This document shows, one piece after another, positions 25,996-35,885 of a stretch of DNA of 64,000 bases. The stretch spans positions 186,001 to 250,000 of the forward strand of contig CAWAJB010000027.1 of the NCBI GenBank assembly GCA_963782185.1. Reading direction: 5' to 3'. A program made the translations under genes and the position numbers. Within the stretch, counting starts at the first letter, position 1; each line of letters opens with the position of its first letter. Origin of the DNA: RYN-230 sp963782185. GTDB taxonomy: Bacteria; Actinomycetota; Actinomycetes; Streptosporangiales; Streptosporangiaceae. The notes beneath the pieces were generated by a model, which saw only the letters and a program-made list of their open reading frames with translations, did not search any database and was not told the origin of the DNA.

Positions 25996-27188
25996 GACAT
26001 CGCCTTCGAGGTGCTGAGCGCGTGCGGCCCGGATGTCGGCAGCACGTGGCTCAGCGCGGACCAGGTCCCGGTGTCCTCATATCCGTACATCCACAGATAG
26101 ACGCCGCCGATCTGCGCGCCCTGGGCCGCGTCGAACTTGGCCCGGGAACTCGCCGCGTTCTCGAACCATACGGCGTGCTCGTGACCGGCCGCATCCCGGT
26201 AGCTGAGCCAGGGCGTCTGGCTCGCCTGGTCGTAGTGCGCGGCCGCGTGATACTGCCGGGACAGCCGCAGCGCCTGGAGCCAGCTGATGCCGGTGCCGTG
26301 CTGGCCCACCCAGTCGTAGCCGTAGAGCGGCACGCCGAGAATGATCTTGCTGGCCTGGATTTGCGTCTTGGCGTAGCGCAGCACCGCGCGGACCCAGCTG
26401 ATCGGGGCCACCGGCCCGGGCGCGGAGCTTTCCCAGTGGTAGTCGTAGGCCATCAGCCGCACCTGGTCGGCCGCGCGGCCGATGGCCGCGTAGTCCTGGG
26501 CCACGTTGCGCGGGTCCGTGCCCGCGTTGGTGGTCTTGGCGAACACCGCGACCGACAGCACCTTGCCCTTGGCGTGCAGGGCGTTGGCCAGCCGGGTGAC
26601 GAATGTGGTGAACGCCTGGCGGTCAGCCGCGTGCAGGTTCTCGTAGTCCAGGTCGATCCCGGCGTAGTGGTTGTGCTGCACCAGCGCCACGATCGCGGCC
26701 ACCTGCGCCGCCATCAGCTCCGGTGAGTGCAGCATCCGGCCCACGGGCCTGTAGGACCACTTCCCGCCGGTGATATTCGCGATGCTCGGCACGATCAGCT
26801 TGCCCGCCCCGCGCAGCCGCTTGATCTCCGCCGCGACCGACGCGGCCTGGCCCGGAGGGTACTGCGTGTCGATCTGCCCGGAGTTGCTCAGCCCGTACAT
26901 CCACGGCGACGCCTCGGTCACGTCCTGCCGGTGGCCGAGCACGACCGTGGTGCCGTGGCTGATGTTCCAGTACGGCATGGACGCCACCACCAGCGTGTGC
27001 CGTGGCGCGCTGCCCCGCAAATTCACCATCGTCAGTCCCACCAGGACGGCTCCGATCAGGACAGCGGCCAGCCACGCGGCACCGGCGAACGTGTGCCGCG
27101 GCTTCTTGGGCGCCGTCGCCGGTGCCTGGCTGCCGCTGTGCGCCGTCTTCGTTGTCTCCGCCGTCGTCCTCGTTGCTCCGGTTCTCAT
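25992..27188 (-). CDS. Membrane-anchored GH18-family glycoside hydrolase
   Basis: 398 residues. A Thr/Lys-rich cytoplasmic tail and one helix (AAWLAAVLIGAVLVGLTMVN) are followed by an extracytoplasmic TIM barrel like the spore-germination YaaH group. The catalytic motif YAGIDLDYENL keeps the DxDxE pattern with Glu as acid/base, and LMAYDYHW and GVPLYGYDW match later strands. It probably cleaves or remodels the beta-linked GlcNAc polymer made by the adjacent GT2, similar in logic to the hydrolase domain of PgaB; that role is inferred. It is 14 nt downstream of the epimerase gene. Confidence 0.85.
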   Translation of the reverse strand: MRTGATRTTAETTKTAHSGSQAPATAPKKPRHTFAGAAWLAAVLIGAVLVGLTMVNLRGSAPRHTLVVASMPYWNISHGTTVVLGHRQDVTEASPWMYGLSNSGQIDTQYPPGQAASVAAEIKRLRGAGKLIVPSIANITGGKWSYRPVGRMLHSPELMAAQVAAIVALVQHNHYAGIDLDYENLHAADRQAFTTFVTRLANALHAKGKVLSVAVFAKTTNAGTDPRNVAQDYAAIGRAADQVRLMAYDYHWESSAPGPVAPISWVRAVLRYAKTQIQASKIILGVPLYGYDWVGQHGTGISWLQALRLSRQYHAAAHYDQASQTPWLSYRDAAGHEHAVWFENAASSRAKFDAAQGAQIGGVYLWMYGYEDTGTWSALSHVLPTSGPHALSTSKAMS

Positions 27189-27202
27189 CGCCCGGCCCGC
27201 TC

Positions 27203-28189
27203 TCAGCTCACGGCAGCCGCCGCGATCTGCCCGGCCAGCTGGTCCTCGATCACGGCCTGGATGATGTCGTCCAGGCTCCGGGTGGCCCGGAAGCCGACCA
27301 GGTCGGCGGCGAGCCCGCAGTCCGGCACCCGGCGCTGCATGTCCTCATAGCCGGAGCCGTACGCCTCCAGGTAGGAAGTGCGCTCGATCCCGGCCCCGGA
27401 CCCGGTCGCCGCGATCACGCGCTCGGCCAGGCCCTCGATCGTGACCTGCTCGGTGCTGCCCAGGTTCACGGCCAGCCCGCTGGCCCGGTCGGAGGTGATC
27501 AGCCGGGTCAGCGCGGGCACCACGTCGTGCACATGGCAGAAGCAGCGGATCTGCCGGCCCGTGCCGAACACGGTCAGCGGCTGGCCAGCCAGCCCCTGCC
27601 GGGCGAAGCGCGGTATGACCATCCCGTAGCGGCCGGTCTGCCGCGGCCCCACGGTGTTGAAGAAGCGCACGATCACCGCGTTCAGGCCGAGCTCGCGGAC
27701 GTAACCCTCGACCAGGCTCTCGTCGATCGCCTTGGCCTCGGAGTAGCTCCACCGCGACTTCAGCGGCGAGCCGATGATCCGGTCGTCGTCCTCCCGCAGC
27801 CCGATCTTGGTGTTCTTCCCGTAGATCTCGCTGGTGGACGCGACCAGCAGCCGGGCCCCGTTCCGGTGCGCGGCCTCGACCACGTTCTCCGTGCCCCGGA
27901 CGTTGGTGCGCAGGCTGGACAGGGTGCGATCACGGATGACGAAGGCGCCGACCGCGGCGGCCAGGTGGAACACCCAGTCCGCCCCGGCGGTCAGCTCCGC
28001 CACCGTGGCACTGTCCAGGATGGACCCCTGCACCAGCCGGAACGACGGGTGGTCGCTGACCGCCCGGAGATTCTCCAGCCGCCCGGTGCTCAGGTCGTCG
28101 AGCCCGACCACCTGATGCCCGGCGGCCAGCAGTTCTTCGGTCAGGTGCGAGCCGATGAACCCGGCCGCGCCCGTTACGAAACATCTCAT
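27203..28189 (-). CDS. NAD-dependent nucleotide-sugar epimerase/dehydratase (extended SDR)
   Basis: 328 residues from ATG at 28189, which overlaps the GT4 stop (ATGA). The NAD site is MRCFVTGAAGFIGSHL, the catalytic Ser/Thr region is LLVASTSEIYG and the Tyr/Lys pair is YSEAK. Downstream, RFFNTVGPRQTGRYGMVIPRF is typical of UDP-glucose/UDP-glucuronate 4-epimerase and decarboxylase relatives. It supplies an activated sugar for the exopolysaccharide; the exact epimer is not predictable from sequence alone. Confidence 0.88.
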   Translation of the reverse strand: MRCFVTGAAGFIGSHLTEELLAAGHQVVGLDDLSTGRLENLRAVSDHPSFRLVQGSILDSATVAELTAGADWVFHLAAAVGAFVIRDRTLSSLRTNVRGTENVVEAAHRNGARLLVASTSEIYGKNTKIGLREDDDRIIGSPLKSRWSYSEAKAIDESLVEGYVRELGLNAVIVRFFNTVGPRQTGRYGMVIPRFARQGLAGQPLTVFGTGRQIRCFCHVHDVVPALTRLITSDRASGLAVNLGSTEQVTIEGLAERVIAATGSGAGIERTSYLEAYGSGYEDMQRRVPDCGLAADLVGFRATRSLDDIIQAVIEDQLAGQIAAAAVS

Positions 28190-29328
28190 CGCGTACTCCC
28201 CGTGCTCGTCTTCGGCCGCCACATCGTGCGCCACACCCTGCGCTTGGCCAGCCGTTCGTAAAGGTCGTCGATCCGCGCGGTGACCGCCTCGACGCTGTAC
28301 TCCTTCTCCACCGCCGGCTCGGGGATCCGCTGCCGCTGGCCGACGCTCACCTCAGCCGCCATCGCGGCCCGGATCCCGTCCGCCGTGGACGGCACCCGGC
28401 AGGCCCGCTCGGCGTCCAGGCCGTCCAGCGCCGGGCAGGTCGTGTACAGCACCGGGGCGCCGTTGGCCAGCGCCTCCAGCACGGACAGGCCGAAGGTCTC
28501 CTGCCGTGAGGACGCCACGAACAGGTCCATCGCGGACAGCATGGCCGACACGTCGTGCCGCTCGCCGGCGAAGATCACCCGGTCGGCCACCCCGTGCTCG
28601 CGGGCCGCTTGCTCCAGGCGGGCCTGTTCCTCGCCCTTGCCCACGATCATGAGCTTGACCTTGTCGCTGAGCAACGCCGAGGCTGCCTCGATGACCATGT
28701 CGAACTGCTTGTTCGGGTCGAGCCGCCCGAGCACGCCGATGAGGTAGACGTCGTCGCCGACACCGAGCTCGGCCCGGATCCGCTGCCGCGCGGTCTCGTC
28801 GAACGCCACCCGCTGCAGGTCCACCCCGTTCGGGATGACGGTCACGCGCTTGCGCCGGATCCCCCACTGCTCCAGCCGCTCCCGGACCGTGCCGGAGACC
28901 GCGACCGTCATGTCGGAGAGCATCTCGGTGCCCAGGTACAAGGCGCGGACGCTCAGCGTCATCCGCCTGCGCTCCAGATGCGTCTCGCCGATCGAGTGTT
29001 CGGTGCTCAGCACGACGGGCGTCCCGGCCAGCCAGGCCGCGACCCGGCCGTAGACCTGCGAACGGTAGAGGTGGGCGTGCACCACGTCGTACCGGCCGTC
29101 CCGGATCAGCGTGCGCAGCCGGAGCAGGGCGGGCAGCTGTGTGTTGCGGGTCATCCCGATGTCCCGCACCCGGCCGCCGTCGGCGCGGATCATGTCCGCG
29201 ACTGGCCCCGGGTTGTAGAGCGTGACGACCTCGCTGTTGTGCCGGGTCTGCTGCAGGATGGAGCGGAGCTGGAGCTCAGCACCGCCTACCCCCAGGCCGG
29301 TGATCACGTGCAAAACCTTCATGGTCAA
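28186..29328 (-). CDS. GT4-family glycosyltransferase
   Basis: 380 residues, intact. Opens with KVLHVITGLGVGGAELQL, the acceptor-domain start of GT4 enzymes. The donor domain contains VLGRLDPNKQFDMVIEA, and the EX7E region is SSRQETFGLSVLEALANG. Predicted cytoplasmic/peripheral, adding a sugar to the lipid-linked repeat unit. Overlaps by 4 nt the sugar-transferase gene upstream and the epimerase gene downstream. Confidence 0.88.
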   Translation of the reverse strand: MTMKVLHVITGLGVGGAELQLRSILQQTRHNSEVVTLYNPGPVADMIRADGGRVRDIGMTRNTQLPALLRLRTLIRDGRYDVVHAHLYRSQVYGRVAAWLAGTPVVLSTEHSIGETHLERRRMTLSVRALYLGTEMLSDMTVAVSGTVRERLEQWGIRRKRVTVIPNGVDLQRVAFDETARQRIRAELGVGDDVYLIGVLGRLDPNKQFDMVIEAASALLSDKVKLMIVGKGEEQARLEQAAREHGVADRVIFAGERHDVSAMLSAMDLFVASSRQETFGLSVLEALANGAPVLYTTCPALDGLDAERACRVPSTADGIRAAMAAEVSVGQRQRIPEPAVEKEYSVEAVTARIDDLYERLAKRRVWRTMWRPKTSTGSTR

Positions 29329-30680
29329 CCTCCAGTGAGGCGATAGGAACGGATGGCCCGGGAGACGGTTGCCGCCGCCTCGGCCGCGATGCTGGTCACA
29401 GTGCGGGCCAGCACGGCCAGGTCGAGCCAGAAAGACCAGTACTCGATGTAGTAGTTGTCGAACCGGGCCCGGTCACCGATCGAGGTGTCGCCGTTCAGCC
29501 GGTGTACCTGGGACCATCCGGTCATCCCGGCCGGCATCCGCTGCCGGCCCGCGTATCCGGGAACGGACTGGCTGAACTGCCGCACGAAGTGCGGCCGTTC
29601 CGGACGCGGCCCGACCAGGGACATGTCTCCCCGCAGCACGCTGACCAGCTGCGGCACCTCGTCGATATGGGTGACCCGCAGGACCCGGCCCAGCGCGCCG
29701 CACTGCCCGGCCGGGACCAACCAGGACGTGTCCGGGTCGCCGTGCCGCCCGAGCGTGCGCAGCTTGACGATCTCGGCGAGGTTCCCCTGGCCGACGACGC
29801 GCACCTGGCGGAACAGCGCCGGGCGGCGCAGCGTCAGCCGGACAGCCAGGGCCATCACGCCCACCAGCGGCGCGGTCAGCACCAGCAGGACCGCCGCGGC
29901 CAGCACGTCGAAGATGCGCTTCACCGCCCGGCCGAGCGGCGCCGGGCTGGTCCAGGGAGACCGGCGCAGCGGGATCAGCGGGATCCCCCACACCTCGTCC
30001 AGGCAGGCCGTGGGCACAGCCGCAGCTAGTTCGGACAGCCGGGGCAGCACGCACACGTCGGCGGCCAGCGGCCGGCCCGCGCGCAGCGCGCTGGCCAGTT
30101 CCGCATCGGGAACCGACGGGTCGCACACGATCACCCGGCTGATGCCTGCCCGTGCGACGACCGCGCCGAGATCGCCCATCCCGCCCACCGTGGGCAGCAA
30201 CGGAACCAGTGCGGGGCTACTGCCGTCTCTGGGCGCTTGGTCCAGGAAGCCGACGGGACGCAGCCCCAGCTCCGGATGCTCATCCAGCAGCGTAGACAGC
30301 TGGCGGCCGTCGGGCCCGGCACCGACCAGCACGGCCCGTTCGGTCAGCCGGCCGTGCCGGTGAGCCGAGCGGAGGATCGCGGAGGCTGCCACCCGGGTGG
30401 TGAACAGCAGCCCAGCGGTGCCCGCCGCGAGCGCCACCGCGTGCGAGGCCGCGATCCAGGGCGCCACGGCCAGGGCCGGGACGGCCGCGGCCACGATGAT
30501 GCGCCCCAGCTGGTCGGTGACTCGCAGGCTGATCCGCAGCCGTTGCAGGCCGATAGCGGATAGCACCAGGAACACGGCGGCCGCGTAGCCGAGGATCAGC
30601 CCGCCGCCGAGCGTGCCCAGCAGGCCGGCCGCGGCTACAGCAGCCGCCAGCGCCATCAGGTCAGCGAGCGGCATCGCCAC
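29325..30680 (-). CDS. Polyprenyl-phosphate sugar-1-phosphate transferase (priming enzyme)
   Basis: 451 residues as read. Several N-terminal helices, a Rossmann-like domain (RAVLVGAGPDGRQLSTLL), one re-entrant helix (IFDVLAAAVLLVLTAPLVGV) and the WbaP/PglC-type catalytic domain with LFRQVRVVGQGN, HIDEVPQL and SLVGPRPERPHFV. It transfers the first sugar phosphate to undecaprenyl phosphate, initiating the repeat unit. In-frame codons extend upstream of 30680 (TGQVAAVVA), and a GTG at 30805 lies one frame away. The true start may therefore be there with a lost base between. Confidence 0.87.
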   Translation of the reverse strand: MAMPLADLMALAAAVAAAGLLGTLGGGLILGYAAAVFLVLSAIGLQRLRISLRVTDQLGRIIVAAAVPALAVAPWIAASHAVALAAGTAGLLFTTRVAASAILRSAHRHGRLTERAVLVGAGPDGRQLSTLLDEHPELGLRPVGFLDQAPRDGSSPALVPLLPTVGGMGDLGAVVARAGISRVIVCDPSVPDAELASALRAGRPLAADVCVLPRLSELAAAVPTACLDEVWGIPLIPLRRSPWTSPAPLGRAVKRIFDVLAAAVLLVLTAPLVGVMALAVRLTLRRPALFRQVRVVGQGNLAEIVKLRTLGRHGDPDTSWLVPAGQCGALGRVLRVTHIDEVPQLVSVLRGDMSLVGPRPERPHFVRQFSQSVPGYAGRQRMPAGMTGWSQVHRLNGDTSIGDRARFDNYYIEYWSFWLDLAVLARTVTSIAAEAAATVSRAIRSYRLTGG

Positions 30681-30759
30681 GACGGCGGCGACTTGCCCGG
30701 TGCTGACCGGGAGTGCCGCGGCGGCGGTCCCGAGCGTCGCTGGGGCGGCGGCCGGGCGC

Positions 30760-30905
30760 GCGGGCCTGCGGCCCAGGCACGCTCGCCGGTCTGGGGCACG
30801 CTCACTGTGCTAGCCGGGCGTTCGCGTGCCCCAGGGAAACTCCCACCGACCGCTCGCCCGGGCCTCCGGCCCAGACTCGCTCGCCGGTCTGGGGTACGCT
30901 CACTG
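30760..30905 (-). repeat. Imperfect direct repeat, about 48 nt, period 98, at the sugar-transferase 5' end
   Basis: Two copies begin with GTGAGCGTRCCCCAGACCGG at 30903 and 30805 (minus strand) and run about 48 nt with seven or so differences. Each starts with GTGA: the first overlaps the flavoprotein stop, and the second overlaps the stop of the short frame opened by the first. It looks like an old duplication of a coupled start region. Confidence 0.8.
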
Positions 30906-32132
30906 GCCAGCCCCCACAGCTACCGCAGCGCGGCGGGTGGCCGTGCTGGCCAGCCGCCGGCCCACGGTCCGGGCCGCGTGGTCGGCGCCATACACGAACC
31001 GCATGACGGGGCCGAACGTGGGGGCCACCCCCGGGCCGACCACGTAAAGCCCCGGGGCGCTGGTCTGGTAGTCGCGATCCACGGCGGGGGTGCCCGCCAC
31101 GGTCCGCAGCCGGGACCGCAGCCCCTCGTCCAGGAACGTCAGCCGGCCCAGGTCCGGCCGGTACCCGGTGGCCGCGATGACGTGGTCAGCGGCCACCTCC
31201 GTCCGGGCCCCGGAGCCGCGGACCAGCCCGAGCCGGACCCCTTCGGGACCCGGCACCGCCCAGTCCAGCGTGTGGCCGGTCAGGACCGGGAATTCACCCT
31301 CGACCCGGCCGCGCAGCCAGCTCGCCCCGGCCGGGCCGAGCGCGGTGCGGGCCTTGCTGACCCGGGTGCTCTCGGGTAGGTGCCGGAACGCGCCCGGCTG
31401 GGTGGAGTAGAACCAGGTGCCCCAGCCTGAGCCCAGGCCGGCCTCGGGCTCACGGAGCCGCTGCAGCCGCGGGCGGTACGGGGGGAGCGGCGCGCCGTTC
31501 CACACCACTTGCTGCTCGCGCATCACGATCTGGACCTGGGCGCCCTGCTCGTGCAGCAGCGCCGCCGACTCCAGGGCGGACTGGCCGGCCCCGACCACCA
31601 CGACTCGCTGGCCCGCGAAGGCCGCCAGGTCGGTGTGCGCCGAGCTATGCGTGCAGACACCGGCGGGCAGCTGGGCCAGCTGGCTGGGCAGGTACGCGAA
31701 GTGCTCCACCCCGATCGCCATGACCACCTGGCGGGCCCGCAGCGTCTCCCCGCCAGCCAGGGTGAGCTCGTAGCCGTCTCCGGCCGGTGACACCCCCGTC
31801 ACCAGCACTTCCTCGACGTCCAGGTCCGCGGCCGACTGGAACCACTGGCCGTAGGCGACGAACGTGTCCAGCGGCACGGGCAGGCCGTAGTCCGCGTAGG
31901 GACGCCCGGCCGCCCGGCAGAACGCGGCCAGCGTCAGCTTGCCCTGCGGGTCGGACAGGTTGGACGCGAAGCCCTGGGACTTCAGGAACATGCCCCGGGG
32001 CATGTTCGCCCGCCACAGGTGCATCGGCAGGCCGAACTGGCGGACCTTCAGCCCGGACCGGCGCAGGTGCGCGGCGACCGAGAGCCCGTAAGGGCCTGCC
32101 CCCACGATGGCCACATCGGTAGTGCCGTTCAT
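30900..32132 (-). CDS. FAD/NAD(P)-dependent oxidoreductase, monooxygenase-like
   Basis: 410 residues from ATG at 32132, preceded by GGGGGAAAG; it overlaps the ATP-grasp stop by ATGA. FAD-binding motif DVAIVGAGPYGLSVAAHL at the N-terminus and a second nucleotide-binding motif RVVVVGAGQSALESAALL near residue 165. These place it in the flavin monooxygenase / lysine-N-hydroxylase superfamily. ATGYRPDL, near residue 330, is the conserved late motif. Inside a polysaccharide cluster it could oxidise an amino sugar or an amino-acid substituent; this is inference. Confidence 0.8.
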   Translation of the reverse strand: MNGTTDVAIVGAGPYGLSVAAHLRRSGLKVRQFGLPMHLWRANMPRGMFLKSQGFASNLSDPQGKLTLAAFCRAAGRPYADYGLPVPLDTFVAYGQWFQSAADLDVEEVLVTGVSPAGDGYELTLAGGETLRARQVVMAIGVEHFAYLPSQLAQLPAGVCTHSSAHTDLAAFAGQRVVVVGAGQSALESAALLHEQGAQVQIVMREQQVVWNGAPLPPYRPRLQRLREPEAGLGSGWGTWFYSTQPGAFRHLPESTRVSKARTALGPAGASWLRGRVEGEFPVLTGHTLDWAVPGPEGVRLGLVRGSGARTEVAADHVIAATGYRPDLGRLTFLDEGLRSRLRTVAGTPAVDRDYQTSAPGLYVVGPGVAPTFGPVMRFVYGADHAARTVGRRLASTATRRAAVAVGAGQ

Positions 32133-33481
32133 ACTCTTTCCCCCTGTGCTGAAATTGGTGATGTCCGGGGTGTCCAGGAACTCGCGGGTCCCCGGGTGGC
32201 CCGCGGCCCGGGACGGTAACGGGGCCCGTCCGCGGCGCGCAGCAGCGCGGACGGACCCCGGGCATTGGACTGACGGCGGCGGGTAAGGCCCCGCCAGGCC
32301 ATCCGTGCGCACATCAGGCCGAACGGCCGCAGGTCATCGCGGGCCAGCCAGGCGACCTCGTCCACCCGGCGCAGCGACCGCACCCAGGACCGCAGCCCCA
32401 GCTCACCCCGGCGCCAGTAGCCGACCGCGCCGAGCGGGTCGTAGTTCTCGACCAGGAACCGCCGTCCCCGGGTCATCTCCCCGGCTTCAGCCGGCTGGCC
32501 GGTCAGGTCGAGGTACGCGGCCCGGGCCACGTCGACCCCGGTGCCGGTGGTGAACAGCCGGAACTGGGCGCCGAGCCGCGGGTTGAAGTCGAGCAGCTTG
32601 TACTGGGCGTCCCGCGGGTCGAAACGCAGGTCGAGGTCGACGATCCCGCGGAAGCCGATCGCGGCCGCCATCCCGGTGACCTGTCTCGCAGCCGGCTGTT
32701 CGGCACCGCCCGGCCCAGGCTGGTCAGCCCGGCGTAGGCGGGGTAGGAGCGGTCCTTGACTCCGGTGAACGCGGTCTGGCAATGGCCGGCCGGGTCGAAG
32801 TACCCGTGGAAGAACCAGTCCTGGCCGGGGCCGGCGGGATGTACTCCTGCAGCATCAGCCCGGTGCTCGTCTCGTCCGCACGGGCACATATCTCCTGCAG
32901 TTCCGACGGGGTCCGCACGATCGTGGTACTCCGCAGCTGGCCCGCGGTCCCCCGCCAGGGCGTGGTCAGCTTCGCGATAAGCGGGAATCCCGCCTGCCCG
33001 GCGAACTCGGCGGCCTCCCCCGGTGACCAGGCCAGCATGGCCTGCGGGCGTCGGCACCCCCAGGTCCCGGCAGAGCTGGAACATCGAGTACTTACCGGCC
33101 AGCCGCCGGGGAAGGTCCGCCGGGGGCCGCGGGAACGCGAACGCCTCGCGCAGCACGTCCCCGTGCTCGGCCAGGAAGATCGCGCCCGCGTCGTCCGTCG
33201 CGTACAGCACCGCCCGGCGGCCGATCCGGCTGGCCAGGCCGAGCAGGCCGGATAGGGTCCGTTGCGGATCATCGGGACGTGGCTGCCAGAAGAAGCGGCC
33301 GGCCAGGTAGCGGGAACTCGCGGCCGGGAGCCCAGGGCCCCTCGTGCACGCCGTACACCGGCACGCCCAGCCGCCCCAGGCTGCGGATCACGCCCAGGCT
33401 GCCGTGGTGCAGCACGTTCTGGTCGAACTTGAGCACCACCGCCGGGGTACTCCAGTCCGCGGCGCGAAGATCGGTGATCAT
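32129..33481 (-). pseudogene. ATP-grasp carboxylate-amine ligase, reading frame broken by four indels
   Basis: Start ATG at 33481 has GAGGA upstream and sits 11 nt after the dehydrogenase stop; the end overlaps the flavoprotein start. The protein reads through four frame changes: near 33330, near 33046, near 32826 and near 32684, each one base, mostly in C runs. In order, the pieces give LKFDQNVLHHGSLGVIRSLG, RAVLYATDDAGAIFLAEHGD, GFPLIAKL, MLQEYIPP, DWFFHGYFD, GFRGIVDLDLRFD and KLLDFNPRLGAQ. The last two are the metal-binding end of the ATP-grasp fold. Likely forms an amide on a uronic acid made by the neighbouring dehydrogenase. Sequence error is more likely than decay. Confidence 0.75.
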
Positions 33482-33492
33482 CGCGGTGGTCC

Positions 33493-34893
33493 TCACACCA
33501 CGGCGCGGTGTGCCGCGCCGTGGAACTGGTAGGTGGCGTCCAGGATCAGCGGGCAGTCGTGGGCCCAGGAGTAATCCACCCCGGGGTGCAGCGTGTGCAC
33601 CAGGGCCAGGTCGAAGTCCGGTCCCTGCGGGGCCGCCACGCTGCGCAGCTGCCGTCCGCCGGGCAGATCGAGCACCGGGATCAGCGGGTCGTAGTAGGAG
33701 ACCTCGGCGCCCTCCCGGATCAGCCCCTCGATGATGGGCAGGGCCGGTGACTCGCGCAGGTCCCGGACGCCGGCCTTGTAGCTGACCCCGATCACCATGA
33801 CCCGCGCGCCGGCCAGCGGCCGGCCCGCGGCCGCCATGACTTCGGCGGCCCGCTCGATCACCCGTTCCGGGCGCAGCTGGATCGACTTCATGGCCTGCTC
33901 GATCAGCGGCGAGGCGTGGTTGCGCTGCGTTCAGCTGCCAGAGCAGGTAGTGCGGGTCGCAGGGGATGCAGTGACCGCCCACGCCCGGCCCGGGGAACAC
34001 GCCCAGGAAACCGTAGGGCTTGGTCCCCGCGGCCAGGGTGACCTCGATCGGGTCCAGGCCGAGCGCACCGCACGCGTCGGCGAACTCGTTGGCCAGGGCC
34101 AGGAGACACGGCGCGGAAGATGTTCTCGTAGAGCTTGGTGGCCTCGGCGGCGTCGGGCGAGCTGACCAGGTACACCGAGTCGGTGAGCCGGCCGATGACC
34201 TCGGCGGCCCGGCTGGTACAGGCCTCGGTGGCCCCGCCGACGACTCGCGCGGTCTCGCTCTGCAGGTGGTCCGGGTTGCCCGGGTCGATCCGCTCCGGGC
34301 TGAAGGCCACGTTGATGTCGGTGCCGGCAGTCAGCCCCCGCTGCTGCAGCGGCTCGGTGAGCAGGTCACGGGTGGTGCCGACGTAGCTGGTCGAGGTCAG
34401 GATGATCATCTGACCGGGCACGGCGTACTGCACCACGGTGGCGCAGGCCGCGCGCAGCGCGGCCAGGTCCGGGGCCTGCTTGGTGTCCACCGGGGTCGGC
34501 ACGCAGATGATGACCGTCTCGCCGGCGGCAGCCGCGGCCGGGTCGGTGGTGAGCTCGAGGGAGCCGTCGGCCAGGGCCGCGGCGAGGCGATCCTGGTCGG
34601 CTTCGGTAAGATCGGCGTCGCGGGCGGCGATATCCCGCAGCCGCTGCTCGCTGGCGTCGATGCCGATGATCCGCGGGCTCTTGCCGTGCAACTCCACCGC
34701 CGTCGGCAGCCCGACGTACCCCAGGCCGACAATGGCGACCGATCCCGTGGTGACCGCGTTACCGAAGGCCCGCGGCCCATGGCCATTCCGTTACTGGCTT
34801 CTTGTCCGTGGCTGGCGTTTCGAATGTGATCAGCTTGTTGCGCAGCTGGTTCTCCCGCCCATCGACCGCGAGCGAAAGTCGATGCTCGGTCAC
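33493..34893 (-). pseudogene. UDP-sugar 6-dehydrogenase (WecC/TviB-like), frame broken by three indels
   Basis: GTG at 34893 follows AGGGGG. Its frame (MTEHRLSLAVDGRENQLRNK) closes at a TAA near 34770 and continues one base off as GSVAIVGLGYVGLPTAVEL, the NAD site. Further changes lie near 34108 and 33925. Other motifs are intact: ICVPTPVD, AFSPERIDPG, catalytic Cys in PGPGVGGHCIPCDPHYL, VMVIGVSYKAGVRDLRESPA and YYDPLIP. Corrected length is about 465 residues. It oxidises a UDP-hexose or UDP-HexNAc to the uronic acid. The unusual 45-residue N-terminal extension is specific to this gene. Confidence 0.78.
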
Positions 34894-35071
34894 TGTGCCC
34901 CCTGGGCTGGGCTAGGCGAAAGCCCCCTGACGCCAGCGAATTTCTTGGTGTGCTCCCGACTCTGGCACCCGCATCCCCCCTCTGGGTCACCCAAGAGAGG
35001 TAGGCAGACTACGCTGAGTGAGGGAAATTTAGGCGGCGGGGCGGCTGCTCCGGCCCGCCGGGACTGCCAGG

Positions 35072-35806
35072 TCAGCCGGTGCCGGGCCGTTTGGCCCACA
35101 GGCGCGGCGCGGTGTCCGCCTCGCCGATGTAGGTCCGCGGCAGCGCGTGCCGGCCGGTGTACGCGGACGGCCAGATGGCGCAGCCGTAGTCGTAGCCGGT
35201 GTCCCGGACCTGGGCCACCGCGCCGGCGTCGAGGTCGCCGTAGGGATAGCAGAACCCGCCGACCGGCTTGCCGGTGATCTCCTGAAGGATGCGGCGGCTG
35301 CCGCCGACCTCGTCGGCCAGCGCGTTCCCGGCGGCGGGCAGCCGGACATGGCGCAGCCCGTGCGAGCCGATCTCGATACCGGCCTGGGCCAGCGCCCACA
35401 CCTCGGGCGCGTCCATCAGCCGCTTGCGCGGCCCTTCCGGGTCCCACCCGTTGTCGCCGCCGAGCCGGCCGGCGATGACGAACACGGTCGCGCCGAAGCC
35501 ATGCTGGCGCAGCACCGGCAGCGCGTGCCGGGCGAAATCGGCGTACCCGTCGTCGAAGGTGAGCCCGACCAGGCCTTTGCCGGCCCCCGCCGCGCGCGCG
35601 GCGAGCAGGTCCCGGATGGACACCCCGCGCAGCCCGCGCCGGTGCAGCCAGTGCATCTGCTGCGCGAACCGCGGCGGGCTCACCGTCACCAGGTACGGGT
35701 CAGCCTCGTACGGCTCGATCGAGTGATACATGAGCACCAGCGGCATGCCCGGTACGCTCGTTGTCTTGTTGCCCCGGGTCAGGCCGTCGTTGATCACCTG
35801 CGTCAT
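35072..35806 (-). CDS. Polysaccharide deacetylase (CE4), probably first gene of the exopolysaccharide operon
   Basis: 244 residues, ATG at 35806 preceded by GGGGGG. NodB domain with LMYHSIEP, motif 1 GLTFDDGYADF, motif 2 GSHGLRHVRL and motif 3 FCYPYGDLD. No signal peptide is evident, so it may act in the cytoplasm or be exported by another route. It heads the minus-strand gene set running to 22440. Its 178-nt spacing from the dehydrogenase gene leaves room for an internal promoter. IcaB/PgaB-like partial deacetylation of the polymer is the probable role. Confidence 0.87.
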   Translation of the reverse strand: MTQVINDGLTRGNKTTSVPGMPLVLMYHSIEPYEADPYLVTVSPPRFAQQMHWLHRRGLRGVSIRDLLAARAAGAGKGLVGLTFDDGYADFARHALPVLRQHGFGATVFVIAGRLGGDNGWDPEGPRKRLMDAPEVWALAQAGIEIGSHGLRHVRLPAAGNALADEVGGSRRILQEITGKPVGGFCYPYGDLDAGAVAQVRDTGYDYGCAIWPSAYTGRHALPRTYIGEADTAPRLWAKRPGTG

Positions 35807-35885
35807 CGTTACCCCCCATAGCCCCCACCTGGGGCCGCCCGCAGGTCGGGCAGCCCCGTGCCTGGAGGTTATGGGCTGGGAATAC

